NCBI RefSeq assembly: GCF_015602705.1
Contig: NZ_CP059081.1
Span: 2,303,702 to 2,367,701, forward strand
From: Acinetobacter lwoffii
Lineage (GTDB): Bacteria > Pseudomonadota > Gammaproteobacteria > Pseudomonadales > Moraxellaceae
Reading direction: 5' to 3'
Length of the DNA stretch: 64,000 nucleotides
Position numbers and translations under genes: made by a program. The notes under the pieces are model-generated. The model was not told the origin of the DNA. It saw only the letters and a list, made by a program, of their open reading frames with translations, and ran no database searches. This document shows positions 26,355-34,451 of the stretch, in pieces. Every line of letters starts with the position of its first letter. The first letter of the stretch is position 1.

Positions 26355-27060
26355 CAAATTTGTACCTATTCTTGATCTTGAAGTTTTATTGCTATAGGAA
26401 GTCTTTAACACATCATCCCATATTTGCTTCAATGGATGGGTCAAAGCTGGACAGATGGAATAAACTGAACAAAGCGAATTTCATGCCATCCTCGAAAAAT
26501 AACGATTTTTTCCTGTTATTAACTCAAAAAAGCTTATTTTTATTAATCATTTAAAACATTATCAATAACATAATATTTTCCATGAATCATTAATTTAATG
26601 TTTATTCTTAAAATCTAGCTTCAAGCCTAGTCTGCACAAAAATAAACCAGACCTGTTTCATATTATTGCATCCTCCCACTGTTTCAACCCAAGAAAATAC
26701 ACACATAAGTAAATGAAATATATAATTATTATCTTATTAAATTATTGTATATTTTATGTAAAAATCATGCACCATGATTAAACTTTATTCAATTTATCTT
26801 TCAGTTTTAGATTCCTTTCTTATTCATTAAATATTTATTTTTTACTTTCTCATGGTTTCCTATAGAGACTTTCTTCAGATTTTAAACCCCACTCTCTTAA
26901 TTTTTCTTCATCAAAACTTAGTAAACCTCCCAAAAAACTAAATTAAATATAATTTTTTCAATCACTTAATATTTTTTAAAATTAATAATTTATAAGTTGG
27001 CATTCGCTTTGCTTAAGTCCTCCCAGCACTACTTCACATAACAAAAGGGTGAAAATTACG
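26355..27060. other. AT-rich regulatory gap between the divergent peptide-ABC and TonB-receptor operons
   Basis: About 600-700 bp very rich in A and T without a credible gene. It must contain the promoters of both operons. I looked for a 19-bp Fur-box-like sequence and did not see a convincing one. One clean inverted repeat is listed separately. Confidence 0.55.
26763..26779. promoter_or_regulatory. Perfect inverted repeat, candidate operator
   Basis: AATCATG-CAC-CATGATT, 7-bp arms around a 3-bp centre, about 280 bp before the receptor start and 400 bp before the binding-protein start. No family assignment possible. Confidence 0.35.
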
Positions 27061-29754
27061 ATGAAAAAAAACAAATTGGTCGGATCTATGGGGGCTCCAA
27101 CCGTTGGAAAAAAACTCATCAAATTAAGCGCGTTAAGCTTAAGCATGATGTGTCTTTCGCTGGCACATGCAGCAGATGAACCAGAAAACTCCGCTGCACA
27201 ACCTACCAAGGTAGAGAAAGTGCGAGTTACTGGATCATCTATTAAAGGTGTAGCCGCACAAAGCGCCTCACCAATCACGATTATTAAAGGTGAAGATCTG
27301 GTGAATCAGGGGGTAACCACTGTAGAAGAAGCATTGATGAAAGTCAGTGCCAACCAAGCAAGTTATGTCACAGCACAAAATGTCGGTGCCAGTAATACCA
27401 GTGGTTCAACAGCAAATTTACGTGGTCTTGGTTCGGATAAAACTTTAGTTTTAATTAATGGTCGCCGTGTTGCAAGCAGTGCATTTGGTACCGATTCAAC
27501 CAACTTAAACAACATCCCTCTCGCATTGGTAGAGCGCATTGAAGTCTTACGTGACGGCGCATCTGCAGTCTATGGTGCAGATGCAGTGGGTGGTGTAATC
27601 AACTTTATTACGAAAAAGCAATATGAAGGCGTGGGCATTACTTTAGGTGGTCAAATTCCTGAAGAAAAAGGCGGCGAAAAAATTGACGTTTCGATTTTTG
27701 GGGGATATGGCGATCTAGATGAACAGGGTTTTAATGTCTACGGTGTGATCGATTACCGAAAACAAGATGCGATTTGGGCAAAAGACCGTAAAGTCAGCCG
27801 CCGTGGTGGGGTACTTCCTGAATTAGGAATTGATGGCAGTTCAGCAAATGCTTTCCCTGCAAACTTCTACGATCCTAATGGTGGTCCATTGGATGAAGAT
27901 GGTAATCCTGAAGGGATATTAGGCAACCCTTATGGCGATGACTGTTTAAATACCAAAGATACTGTACCTGAAGATGGCTTCTGTTATCTAAATACCCAAA
28001 CTGTTATTGGTATTGTGCCTGAACAAGAAAATCTTTCTGCATTAGGTCGTGCAACCTTCAAACTATCAGACAACTTTAATGCAATTGGTGAATATATCTA
28101 TGCACGTGATGAAGTAACCACTTCAATCGCGCCTGATGTTTATAGCCGTAGTGTGACCTTGCCTTATGCTAGTAAATATTATCCAGGTAAAGGCATTACC
28201 CCAGCATTTGATGGTTTGACGACTAACACCCTGCAACTGTATCTACGTTCACAAGGCGGCAACCGTGTTTCTAAGTCAATTAACGAATCGAACCGTATCT
28301 TTGCTGGGATCGAAGGTGAAGCATACGGTTGGGACATGAACGGGGGTATCACTTACACAAAAAGTGAGGCAACCGATAGTTTCGTAAGTGGGTATTTAAA
28401 CCGTAGTCGAGTTCAGGCTGCACTTGATAATGGAACTTTGAACCCATTTGGACCACAAGCGCCAGAGGATCAAGGTCTTTGGAACACTTTTGATGTCAAA
28501 GGCGATACCAATCAGGCATCTTTAGATTCAACTACAATTGACTTTACCGTGAGTCGTCCAATCTACACACTTACTGCAGGTGATGTTGGTTTTGCTTTCG
28601 GCGGTAGTTTCTCCAAACAAGACTGGGAAGCAACTGTAAATTCTGAAATTGTTGCTCAAGTTCCAGGTTCTGGTATTGATCCAAATAAACCAAAAAGCTC
28701 AGGCGATCGTGACATTAGCGCAGTATTCACTGAATTCCAAGTACCTTTATTGACCAACCTGGAATTACAGTTGGCTGCTCGTTATGATGACTATAGCGAT
28801 TTTGGTGACACCTTTAATCCTAAAGTGGCCTTACGCTGGGAACCAGTTAAAGAACTCATGTTCCGTACTTCTTACAGTACCGGTTTCCGTGCACCAAGCT
28901 TATATGACGTCAATGCTCCTTCGGTCAGAACCTGGACTGGTGCAAGATATAACGACCCGATTCTTTGCCCGGGTGGTACACCAACTGAAACCAGATACCA
29001 AACTGAATGTAATACCCAGTTTATCCGTACACAAGGCGGCAATTCTGAACTAGGTCCAGAAGAGTCAACATCTTACATGGCTGGTTTTGTCTTTGAACCG
29101 ATCAAAAACTTAGTTTTCACTGCCGATTACTACAATATCGAAATTGAAAACCTAATTGGAACGATTGGTGAATCATCAATTTTTGGTGATCCAGAAAAGT
29201 ATGCTCAATACTTTGTTCGTAATGCAGAAGGGCGTATTGACCATATCTCAACTAACTTGATTAACTCCGGTGGCTTGAAAACCCAAGGTATTGATTTGAG
29301 TTTGAACTATCTTTCTCCAATGACGTCAACTGGCCGCTTCGGTTTCGGTATTGACGGTACTTATGTGATTCAAATGGATTACCAGGATGAACCAGGCGGT
29401 GAGTGGGAAGGTTATGTCGGTGTTTATGATGACCCAGCAGTGGTTCGCTGGAAACATACTGCAAACGTGAACTGGTCTTATGAAAACTGGAGAATGGTGT
29501 TTGAACAACAGTTCGTTCGTGGTTATGAAGACTATTCAGAAGAACGCGATGTTGCTGACTACACCGTATACAACATTTCTGGCACTTACAAAGGATTTAA
29601 AAATCTGGAGCTAACTGCCGGTATTAAAAATATGTTCGATGCAGAACCACCTGCCTCTGACGTAATGGATAACTTCCAATACGGTTATGACCCACGTTAT
29701 AGCGATCCAACAGGCCGCGCTTACTTCTTACGTGGTACCTATAAATTCTTTTAA
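27061..29754 (+). CDS. TonB-dependent outer membrane receptor
   Basis: Gated beta-barrel importer, about 897 residues. A signal peptide ends near AHAADEP; a TonB-box-like stretch (KVEKVRVTGSS) follows, then the plug with ANLRGLGSDKTLVLINGRRV and VERIEVLRDGASAVYGADAVGGVINFIT, and the barrel ending in a terminal Phe (GTYKFF). Loops contain paired cysteines (CLNTK..FCYLN; CPGG..ECNTQF) that may be disulfide-bonded. A GTG four codons upstream is rejected in favour of the ATG behind AAAAGGG. The receptor looks like the general TonB-receptor type of peptide or sugar uptake and has no obvious siderophore hallmark. It is followed by its own tonB-exbB-exbD set. Confidence 0.9.
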   Translation: MKKNKLVGSMGAPTVGKKLIKLSALSLSMMCLSLAHAADEPENSAAQPTKVEKVRVTGSSIKGVAAQSASPITIIKGEDLVNQGVTTVEEALMKVSANQASYVTAQNVGASNTSGSTANLRGLGSDKTLVLINGRRVASSAFGTDSTNLNNIPLALVERIEVLRDGASAVYGADAVGGVINFITKKQYEGVGITLGGQIPEEKGGEKIDVSIFGGYGDLDEQGFNVYGVIDYRKQDAIWAKDRKVSRRGGVLPELGIDGSSANAFPANFYDPNGGPLDEDGNPEGILGNPYGDDCLNTKDTVPEDGFCYLNTQTVIGIVPEQENLSALGRATFKLSDNFNAIGEYIYARDEVTTSIAPDVYSRSVTLPYASKYYPGKGITPAFDGLTTNTLQLYLRSQGGNRVSKSINESNRIFAGIEGEAYGWDMNGGITYTKSEATDSFVSGYLNRSRVQAALDNGTLNPFGPQAPEDQGLWNTFDVKGDTNQASLDSTTIDFTVSRPIYTLTAGDVGFAFGGSFSKQDWEATVNSEIVAQVPGSGIDPNKPKSSGDRDISAVFTEFQVPLLTNLELQLAARYDDYSDFGDTFNPKVALRWEPVKELMFRTSYSTGFRAPSLYDVNAPSVRTWTGARYNDPILCPGGTPTETRYQTECNTQFIRTQGGNSELGPEESTSYMAGFVFEPIKNLVFTADYYNIEIENLIGTIGESSIFGDPEKYAQYFVRNAEGRIDHISTNLINSGGLKTQGIDLSLNYLSPMTSTGRFGFGIDGTYVIQMDYQDEPGGEWEGYVGVYDDPAVVRWKHTANVNWSYENWRMVFEQQFVRGYEDYSEERDVADYTVYNISGTYKGFKNLELTAGIKNMFDAEPPASDVMDNFQYGYDPRYSDPTGRAYFLRGTYKFF

Positions 29755-29764
29755 TTAATTACTT

Positions 29765-29799
29765 CGCAAACACTGCTGCCAAGCGGTGTTTGCGGTTTT
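29765..29799 (+). terminator. Hairpin between the receptor gene and tonB, possible partial terminator
   Basis: CGCAAACAC (29765-29773) pairs perfectly with GTGTTTGCG (29786-29794), followed by GTTTTC. The T tract is short, so it may lower rather than stop transcription into tonB. Confidence 0.5.
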
Positions 29800-29901
29800 C
29801 CCCGTTTAATTTTAGCCAAACAAAAAATAATGCTGCCTGTAATCAAAAAAAATTCTCATCAGTGCACTATTTCCTGTTTGTCTTAAATTCTAGGAGTCAT
29901 G

Positions 29902-30603
29902 ATGGGCACAAAGTTTGAAGACTTAGAAAAAAACTCCGCCAAAAAACTGACTGGTATTGGGGTCGTTGTTTTTTTGCATATCCTGGTGGGCCTGGTACTC
30001 ATGGCTGGTATGGCAAAAGACATTATTAAACCAACGGAACAGCCGGTAGAACTGATGATCATTCAGGATATCAAACCGCCTGAACCTGAGCCACCAAAAG
30101 AAACACCCCCTGAACCACCAAAAATCGTGGAAAAAGTGGCACAAGTGCCTGAGGTGAAACCGGTTGAAAAAGTAGTTCCTGTACAGAAAACACTTCCAAC
30201 GCCAACCCAACCGACAACTGTTGCAGTGCCTACTCCCGTTGCAGCGAATCCTTCACCAAGTCCGATAGCAGCACCGGCTCCAGTAGTCGCAGCCGCTCCA
30301 GCACCAGCCCCTCCACCCGCTGGTGTCACTCGTGGTGTTTCACAAGGTGAAGCAGGTTGTAAACGCCCAGACTATCCACGTGATGCACTAATGAATGAAG
30401 AACAAGGTGAAGTCTTGATCTCTGTATATGTAAATACCACCGGCAAGGTCCAGGATGCCAAAGTGAAAAAGTCGAGCGGTAGTCGTGCGCTGGATCGTGC
30501 AGCATCCAAGGCCTTTAGTTTATGTACTTTCAAGCCAGCAATGAAAAATGGCGAGCCGCAAGAATCTTGGTATGACATTCCCTATGAATTTGTCCTTGAC
30601 TAA
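29902..30603 (+). CDS. tonB: TonB family energy transducer
   Basis: Carries proton-motive energy to the outer membrane receptor. The 233 residues have a single N-terminal membrane anchor (about 20-38, IGVVVFLHILVGLVLMAGMA), a Pro/Glu/Lys-rich then Pro/Ala-rich linker (about 45-145) and a C-terminal TonB domain (about 150-233: YPRDALMNEEQGEVLISVYV, SSGSRALDRAASKAF). AGGAG is too close to the ATG at 29899 and better spaced for the ATG at 29902. Linked to exbB and two exbD genes. Confidence 0.92.
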   Translation: MGTKFEDLEKNSAKKLTGIGVVVFLHILVGLVLMAGMAKDIIKPTEQPVELMIIQDIKPPEPEPPKETPPEPPKIVEKVAQVPEVKPVEKVVPVQKTLPTPTQPTTVAVPTPVAANPSPSPIAAPAPVVAAAPAPAPPPAGVTRGVSQGEAGCKRPDYPRDALMNEEQGEVLISVYVNTTGKVQDAKVKKSSGSRALDRAASKAFSLCTFKPAMKNGEPQESWYDIPYEFVLD

Positions 30604-30639
30604 CAGATACAACAGATAAAGAAAAAAATCAGGAGATCT

Positions 30640-31539
30640 ATGATGAAAAAATCACTAAAACCTTTAAAAAACATGACTGCTGCCGGTGTAATTGCCATGA
30701 GCACTTTATTACCTCTACAAGCAGTTTTTGCAGAACAGTCCGCTACACCAAATACCAGTGCTGTTACTGAAACAGCGGTAACAACACCTGCAACAGCGGC
30801 TACACGGACCCCACCGCCATTACCAGCTGAAGCTAAGGATGAAAAGGCTGGATATAATCCTTATAGCCTAGAAGCCATGTGGAAAGAAGGTGATATTGTT
30901 TCGAAAGTTACCTTGTTCATTCTATTGATTATGTCGATTGGTACCTGGTACATCATGATCAGCAAATGCCTGCAACAAGGCAAGATTCGCAAGCAAGCCA
31001 AGGAAGCTGAACACCAGTTCTGGGAATCGTCTTCTCTGGATAACGCAGCCCAAAACCTTAATGAAGCCAGCGTTTACCGTTTTATTGCAGAAAAAGGGAT
31101 TAAATCAACCAAAAATCATGGTGGCAATTTACTTGAACGTATTGATTTCAATACCTGGGTCACCATTTCGATTTCCCGTGCGATCGACAAAATCCAGAAC
31201 CATCTGAGTGGCGGTCTAGCCTTCCTTGCCACAGTCGGTTCTACCGCACCTTTCGTTGGACTTTTCGGTACGGTTTGGGGGATTTACCATGCACTGACTG
31301 CCATTGGTGTTTCAGGTCAGGCTTCGATTGATAAAGTAGCAGGTCCAGTGGGTGAAGCACTGATTATGACAGCTATCGGTCTGGCCGTAGCAGTACCTGC
31401 AGTACTTGGCTACAACTGGTTGACTCGCCGTAATAAAGCGGTCATGGAAGAAGTCCGTACTTTTGGTTCTGATTTACACGCAGTATTACTCAGCGGTGAA
31501 ATTACAACCAATAATCCTGTTAATCGTGACGTGAAGTAA
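30640..31539 (+). CDS. exbB: ExbB/TolQ family proton channel protein, long form
   Basis: Inner-membrane partner of ExbD that powers TonB. The protein has 299 residues: a cleavable-looking signal peptide (up to AVFAEQS), a Thr/Ala/Pro-rich periplasmic segment, then three membrane helices with the conserved TVGSTAPFVGLFGTVWGIYHAL and GPVGEALIMTAIGLAVAVPAVLGYN. The N-terminal extension marks the Xanthomonas-like long ExbB type. GGAG precedes a double ATG (30640 and 30643). It lies between tonB and exbD. Confidence 0.92.
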   Translation: MMKKSLKPLKNMTAAGVIAMSTLLPLQAVFAEQSATPNTSAVTETAVTTPATAATRTPPPLPAEAKDEKAGYNPYSLEAMWKEGDIVSKVTLFILLIMSIGTWYIMISKCLQQGKIRKQAKEAEHQFWESSSLDNAAQNLNEASVYRFIAEKGIKSTKNHGGNLLERIDFNTWVTISISRAIDKIQNHLSGGLAFLATVGSTAPFVGLFGTVWGIYHALTAIGVSGQASIDKVAGPVGEALIMTAIGLAVAVPAVLGYNWLTRRNKAVMEEVRTFGSDLHAVLLSGEITTNNPVNRDVK

Positions 31540-31555
31540 GAGTGAGGCATCAGCC

Positions 31556-31981
31556 ATGGGAATGATGGTCAATTCAAACGACAGCGATGATGAGGTAATT
31601 GGAACCATTAATACCACCCCTTTGGTTGATATTATGCTGGTTCTGCTCATTATCTTCCTGATTACTGTACCGGTTGCCATTCATACCGTACCAGTCGATC
31701 TACCCGAAGAAAGAAATGTACCGTATGAAACCAAACCGGAAAATGTTCAGCTGGCTGTCAATAAAACTGGCGATATTTTCTGGAACGAAATCTATATCGC
31801 AGATAAAACAGTTTTACTGAGTCGTTTACAGGCAGAAGCCCAGAAACGTCCGCAGCCTGAAGTGCATATTCGTGGTGATCAGTTAACACCTTATGAGGCA
31901 ATTGATCAGGTGATTAGTACCACCCAACAGGCCGGTATCGGCAAAATTGCTTTTGTCACCACTCCGCCCGCTACACCTTAA
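31556..31981 (+). CDS. exbD: ExbD/TolR family protein, first copy
   Basis: The 141 residues begin with a short cytoplasmic part, then TTPLVDIMLVLLIIFLITVPV, whose Asp (in LVDIML) is the proton-carrying residue, and a periplasmic domain. It is 16 bp after exbB. With the second copy downstream it forms the tonB-exbB-exbD1-exbD2 order known from Xanthomonas and relatives. Confidence 0.92.
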   Translation: MGMMVNSNDSDDEVIGTINTTPLVDIMLVLLIIFLITVPVAIHTVPVDLPEERNVPYETKPENVQLAVNKTGDIFWNEIYIADKTVLLSRLQAEAQKRPQPEVHIRGDQLTPYEAIDQVISTTQQAGIGKIAFVTTPPATP

Positions 31982-32002
31982 GCACAAAGAGGGATTAAGT
32001 TT

Positions 32003-32419
32003 ATGGGTATGAATGTTGGTTCAAATCAAGATGATGATGTGATGTTAGATGTCAACATGACGCCACTGATTGATGTCATGCTGGTCTTGCTGATTATGTT
32101 TATTATCACAATTCCTTTGCCGAATAACTCGATTAATATCGATCTACCGAATGGAACGCCTCCTGTAACCGATGAAAAACCGCCTGAGCTGGTGGAATTA
32201 CGTCTGGATGCACAAGGTAAGATTTTCTGGAATGAACAGCCGGTAGCAAATACCCAAGCTCTGGAAAACTTATTCAAGACAGTAGCGCAAAAAGCGGATC
32301 AGGATCAGATTAAAATCAAGGCGGATCGTGCCACTGAATATAAACATATCGCTATGGTCATGGCGGCAGCTCAAAGGCTGGAGGTCAAAAAAATTGGCAT
32401 TATGAGTAATAACAACTAA
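32003..32419 (+). CDS. exbD: ExbD/TolR family protein, second copy
   Basis: The 138 residues have the same plan, MTPLIDVMLVLLIMFIITIPL with the conserved Asp. It differs clearly from the first copy outside the helix (IDLPNGTPPVTDEKPPELVEL), so it is an old duplication. GAGGG precedes the start; an intrinsic terminator follows directly, ending the receptor operon. Confidence 0.92.
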   Translation: MGMNVGSNQDDDVMLDVNMTPLIDVMLVLLIMFIITIPLPNNSINIDLPNGTPPVTDEKPPELVELRLDAQGKIFWNEQPVANTQALENLFKTVAQKADQDQIKIKADRATEYKHIAMVMAAAQRLEVKKIGIMSNNN

Positions 32420-32433
32420 GTATTTTCAAGATA

Positions 32434-32462
32434 TAAAAAACCCAGCATGTGCTGGGTTTTTT
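32434..32462. terminator. Bidirectional terminator between exbD and bfr
   Basis: CCCAGCA-TG-TGCTGGG with A6 before and T6 after, between converging genes. Confidence 0.9.
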
Positions 32463-32474
32463 ATTCATCCGGTT

Positions 32475-32939
32475 TTACATCTGTGACTGAATATAATTTT
32501 GCAGACCAATCAGTTCGATTAAGCGCAATTGTTTTTCTAACCAGTAAGTATGGTCTTCTTCGGTATCCGACATTTGCTGGCGTAACATATCACGGCTGAT
32601 ATAGTCACCTTTCTCTTCGCACAGTTTGATGCCCTGCGCCAGTTTTTCCCGCACATGATATTCAAGTTTTAGATCGGCTTTCAGGCAGCTCACCACATCC
32701 TCGCCAATCTCAACGTCATCGCGCTGCATGTTTGGCGTTCCTTCAAGGAACAGAACACGACGGATAATCGCATCCGCATGCTGGGACTCTTCTTGCATTT
32801 CGTGATCGATACGTTCAAAGATTTTGGTCAATCCCCAATCTTCATACATACGAGAGTGAATCAAGTATTGGTCACGAGCAGCCAGTTCGCCACCGATCAA
32901 CATATTTAAATAATCTACGACTTCTGGATTTCCGCGCAT
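32475..32939 (-). CDS. bfr: Bacterioferritin-type iron storage protein without the haem methionine
   Basis: Twenty-four-subunit ferritin-like iron store in the cytoplasm. The 154 residues align with E. coli Bfr from start ([19 protein letters not shown]) to end (GLQNYIQSQ). The di-iron ligands are in place: Glu18, Glu51, His54, Glu93, Glu127 and His130. Position 52, the haem-binding Met of E. coli Bfr, is Ser here. The subunit should oxidise iron but not coordinate haem alone, like the alpha-type Bfr subunits of Neisseria and Pseudomonas. It follows a well-formed promoter. A haem-binding second Bfr would be expected elsewhere. Confidence 0.9.
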   Translation of the reverse strand: MRGNPEVVDYLNMLIGGELAARDQYLIHSRMYEDWGLTKIFERIDHEMQEESQHADAIIRRVLFLEGTPNMQRDDVEIGEDVVSCLKADLKLEYHVREKLAQGIKLCEEKGDYISRDMLRQQMSDTEEDHTYWLEKQLRLIELIGLQNYIQSQM

Positions 32940-32967
32940 TTGAATAACTCCCTACCTGTATTTTGCT

Positions 32968-33013
32968 ATTATGGCGAAAAGCAATTGAATTTGCAAAGCT
33001 TAACCATGGTTAA
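32968..33013 (-). promoter_or_regulatory. bfr promoter with upstream palindrome
   Basis: On the minus strand TTGCAA (32991-32996), a 17-bp spacer and CATAAT (32968-32973) form a good sigma-70 promoter about 30 bp before the bfr ATG. Directly upstream of the -35 lies the perfect 14-bp palindrome TTAACCATGGTTAA (33000-33013). The rest of the gap up to 33281 is AT-rich with nothing else I can name. Confidence 0.6.
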
Positions 33014-33281
33014 ATATTTGATTTTTATATAATTAAAATGAGAAGTACTTGCATTTACACTTTGTTCTTAATGAAATCCCATTTATAAAACAACACTTTG
33101 CACTTTCATTACGCTTGGCAATAACCTAAAACTGGCGAATAAACACATGCGTTAAAATTTGTAAATCTTAATTTTGACCAGACAGATTCATTCTTTTTGT
33201 ATAAACATCACTGCATTGGCGTACTTCATGCTTAAATTTCGCTTATCATTCACACAAATTTAAAACAACAACGGTTCCGAT

Positions 33282-34349
33282 ATGACACATCCACAAACAA
33301 CAGCGCCTGTTCTGGTTACCGGTGCATCGGGTTATATTGCCAGCTGGGTCATCCAGAAATTACTCACGCAAGGCTATACCGTACATGCCACGGTGCGTGA
33401 CCTGAATAAAAGTAAAAGCTTTGCCCATTTAGAAAAAATTGCCGACAGCACTCCGGGAACTCTCAAGTTATTTCAGGCCAATTTATTAAGCCCGGGTTCT
33501 TTTGATCAGGCGATGCAAGGTTGTGAAATTGTCTTTCATATGGCCTCACCTTTTGTGGTCACCAACTATAAAGATGCAGTCAAAGATATTATCGAACCTG
33601 CGGTGTTAGGCACTGAAAATGTACTGAATAGTGTCAATCAGACTGAAGCAGTGAAACGCGTGATCGTCACATCGAGTATCGCATCCACCTATGGCGATGC
33701 CATTGATATTCTACAAACTAAAAATAACAGTTTTGATGAATCACACTGGAATACCACCAGTTCGGCCACACATCAGCCTTATCCTTATTCCAAAGTCATG
33801 GCAGAGCGCAAAGCCTGGGAAATGGCTGAAGCACAGGATCGCTGGGATCTGGTCTGTATCAATCCGGCACTGGTTTTTGGTCAATCCTTAACGCCAAATA
33901 CCCAATCCGGTAGTGTAGAAGTCCTGCAACAGTTTGCCAACGGCATGACTTTGCTTGGTGTCCCGCCGATGTGGAATGGCGTCGTCGATGTTCAGGATGT
34001 TGCTGAAGCGCATATCCGTGCGGCGTTTAATCCAGAAGCGCATGGCCGTTATATCATTTGTAGTGAAAGCTTGAGCCTGCTGGAAATGGGCCAAATTCTA
34101 CGGGCATATTTTGGCAATAAGTTTCCGTTCCCGCGCAATCAATTGCCGAAGGCAGCTTTCAAAATGTTCGGACCTGTAGCAGGTTTTAGCCGCAAATTTG
34201 TAGAGCTAAATATGGGTTATCCAATTTTCTTTAATGCCCAGAAAAGTAAAAATGAGCTCGGCATTGAGTATCGTCCGGTGAAAGAAAGTCTGGTTGAACA
34301 TTTCCAGCAATTGCTCGATGATGGCGTCGTAAAAAAATATATTCCTTAA
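33282..34349 (+). CDS. Extended SDR, dihydroflavonol-4-reductase/cinnamoyl-CoA reductase-like
   Basis: NAD(P)-dependent oxidoreductase or epimerase of 355 residues. The Rossmann motif VLVTGASGYIASWVIQKLL is near 10-28, VFHMASPF near 88, the active-site Ser in VTSSIAS and the Tyr-Lys pair in YPYSKVMAE near 167. The HATVRD text after the first beta strand and the general form resemble plant-type reductases that act on aldehydes or ketones, as found in many bacteria without known substrate. It stands alone between bfr and ligA. Its terminator has been split by an IS element. Confidence 0.82.
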   Translation: MTHPQTTAPVLVTGASGYIASWVIQKLLTQGYTVHATVRDLNKSKSFAHLEKIADSTPGTLKLFQANLLSPGSFDQAMQGCEIVFHMASPFVVTNYKDAVKDIIEPAVLGTENVLNSVNQTEAVKRVIVTSSIASTYGDAIDILQTKNNSFDESHWNTTSSATHQPYPYSKVMAERKAWEMAEAQDRWDLVCINPALVFGQSLTPNTQSGSVEVLQQFANGMTLLGVPPMWNGVVDVQDVAEAHIRAAFNPEAHGRYIICSESLSLLEMGQILRAYFGNKFPFPRNQLPKAAFKMFGPVAGFSRKFVELNMGYPIFFNAQKSKNELGIEYRPVKESLVEHFQQLLDDGVVKKYIP

Positions 34350-34360
34350 TCTTTTTATGC

Positions 34361-34380
34361 GAAAAAGCCACCCGAAGGTG
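34361..34380 (+). terminator. Left half of an IS-split terminator, with the left target duplication
   Basis: AAAAAGCCACC-CGAA-GGTG is the left part of the SDR gene's hairpin; its last 11 bases (34370-34380) are repeated at 35770-35780, where the hairpin continues GGTGGC and T6. Without the element the hairpin GCCACC-CGAA-GGTGGC would be complete. Confidence 0.8.
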
Positions 34381-34398
34381 TAATGCCAGTCAGTTAAG
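34381..34398 (+). repeat. Left terminal inverted repeat of the IS
   Basis: TAATGCCAGTCAGTTAAG; perfect inverse of 35752-35769. Confidence 0.92.
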
Positions 34399-34419
34399 CA
34401 AAAAAAGTTAAAATGCTGT

Positions 34420-34449
34420 AAAAAGAGCGTATGTAAATACGCTCTTTTT
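34420..34449 (+). terminator. Hairpin with T tract just before the transposase start
   Basis: A 13-bp stem (GAGCGTAT pairs with ATACGCTC plus five A-T pairs), loop GTAA, followed by T run that reaches within one base of the ATG. It can stop transcripts that enter from outside and hide the transposase start in them. Confidence 0.7.
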
Positions 34450-34451
34450 TT

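Noticed and set aside
26355..27060. Fur box upstream of the TonB receptor
   Set aside because: AT-rich text gives partial ATTATCA-like matches only; no 19-bp inverted GATAAT-type box was found by eye.
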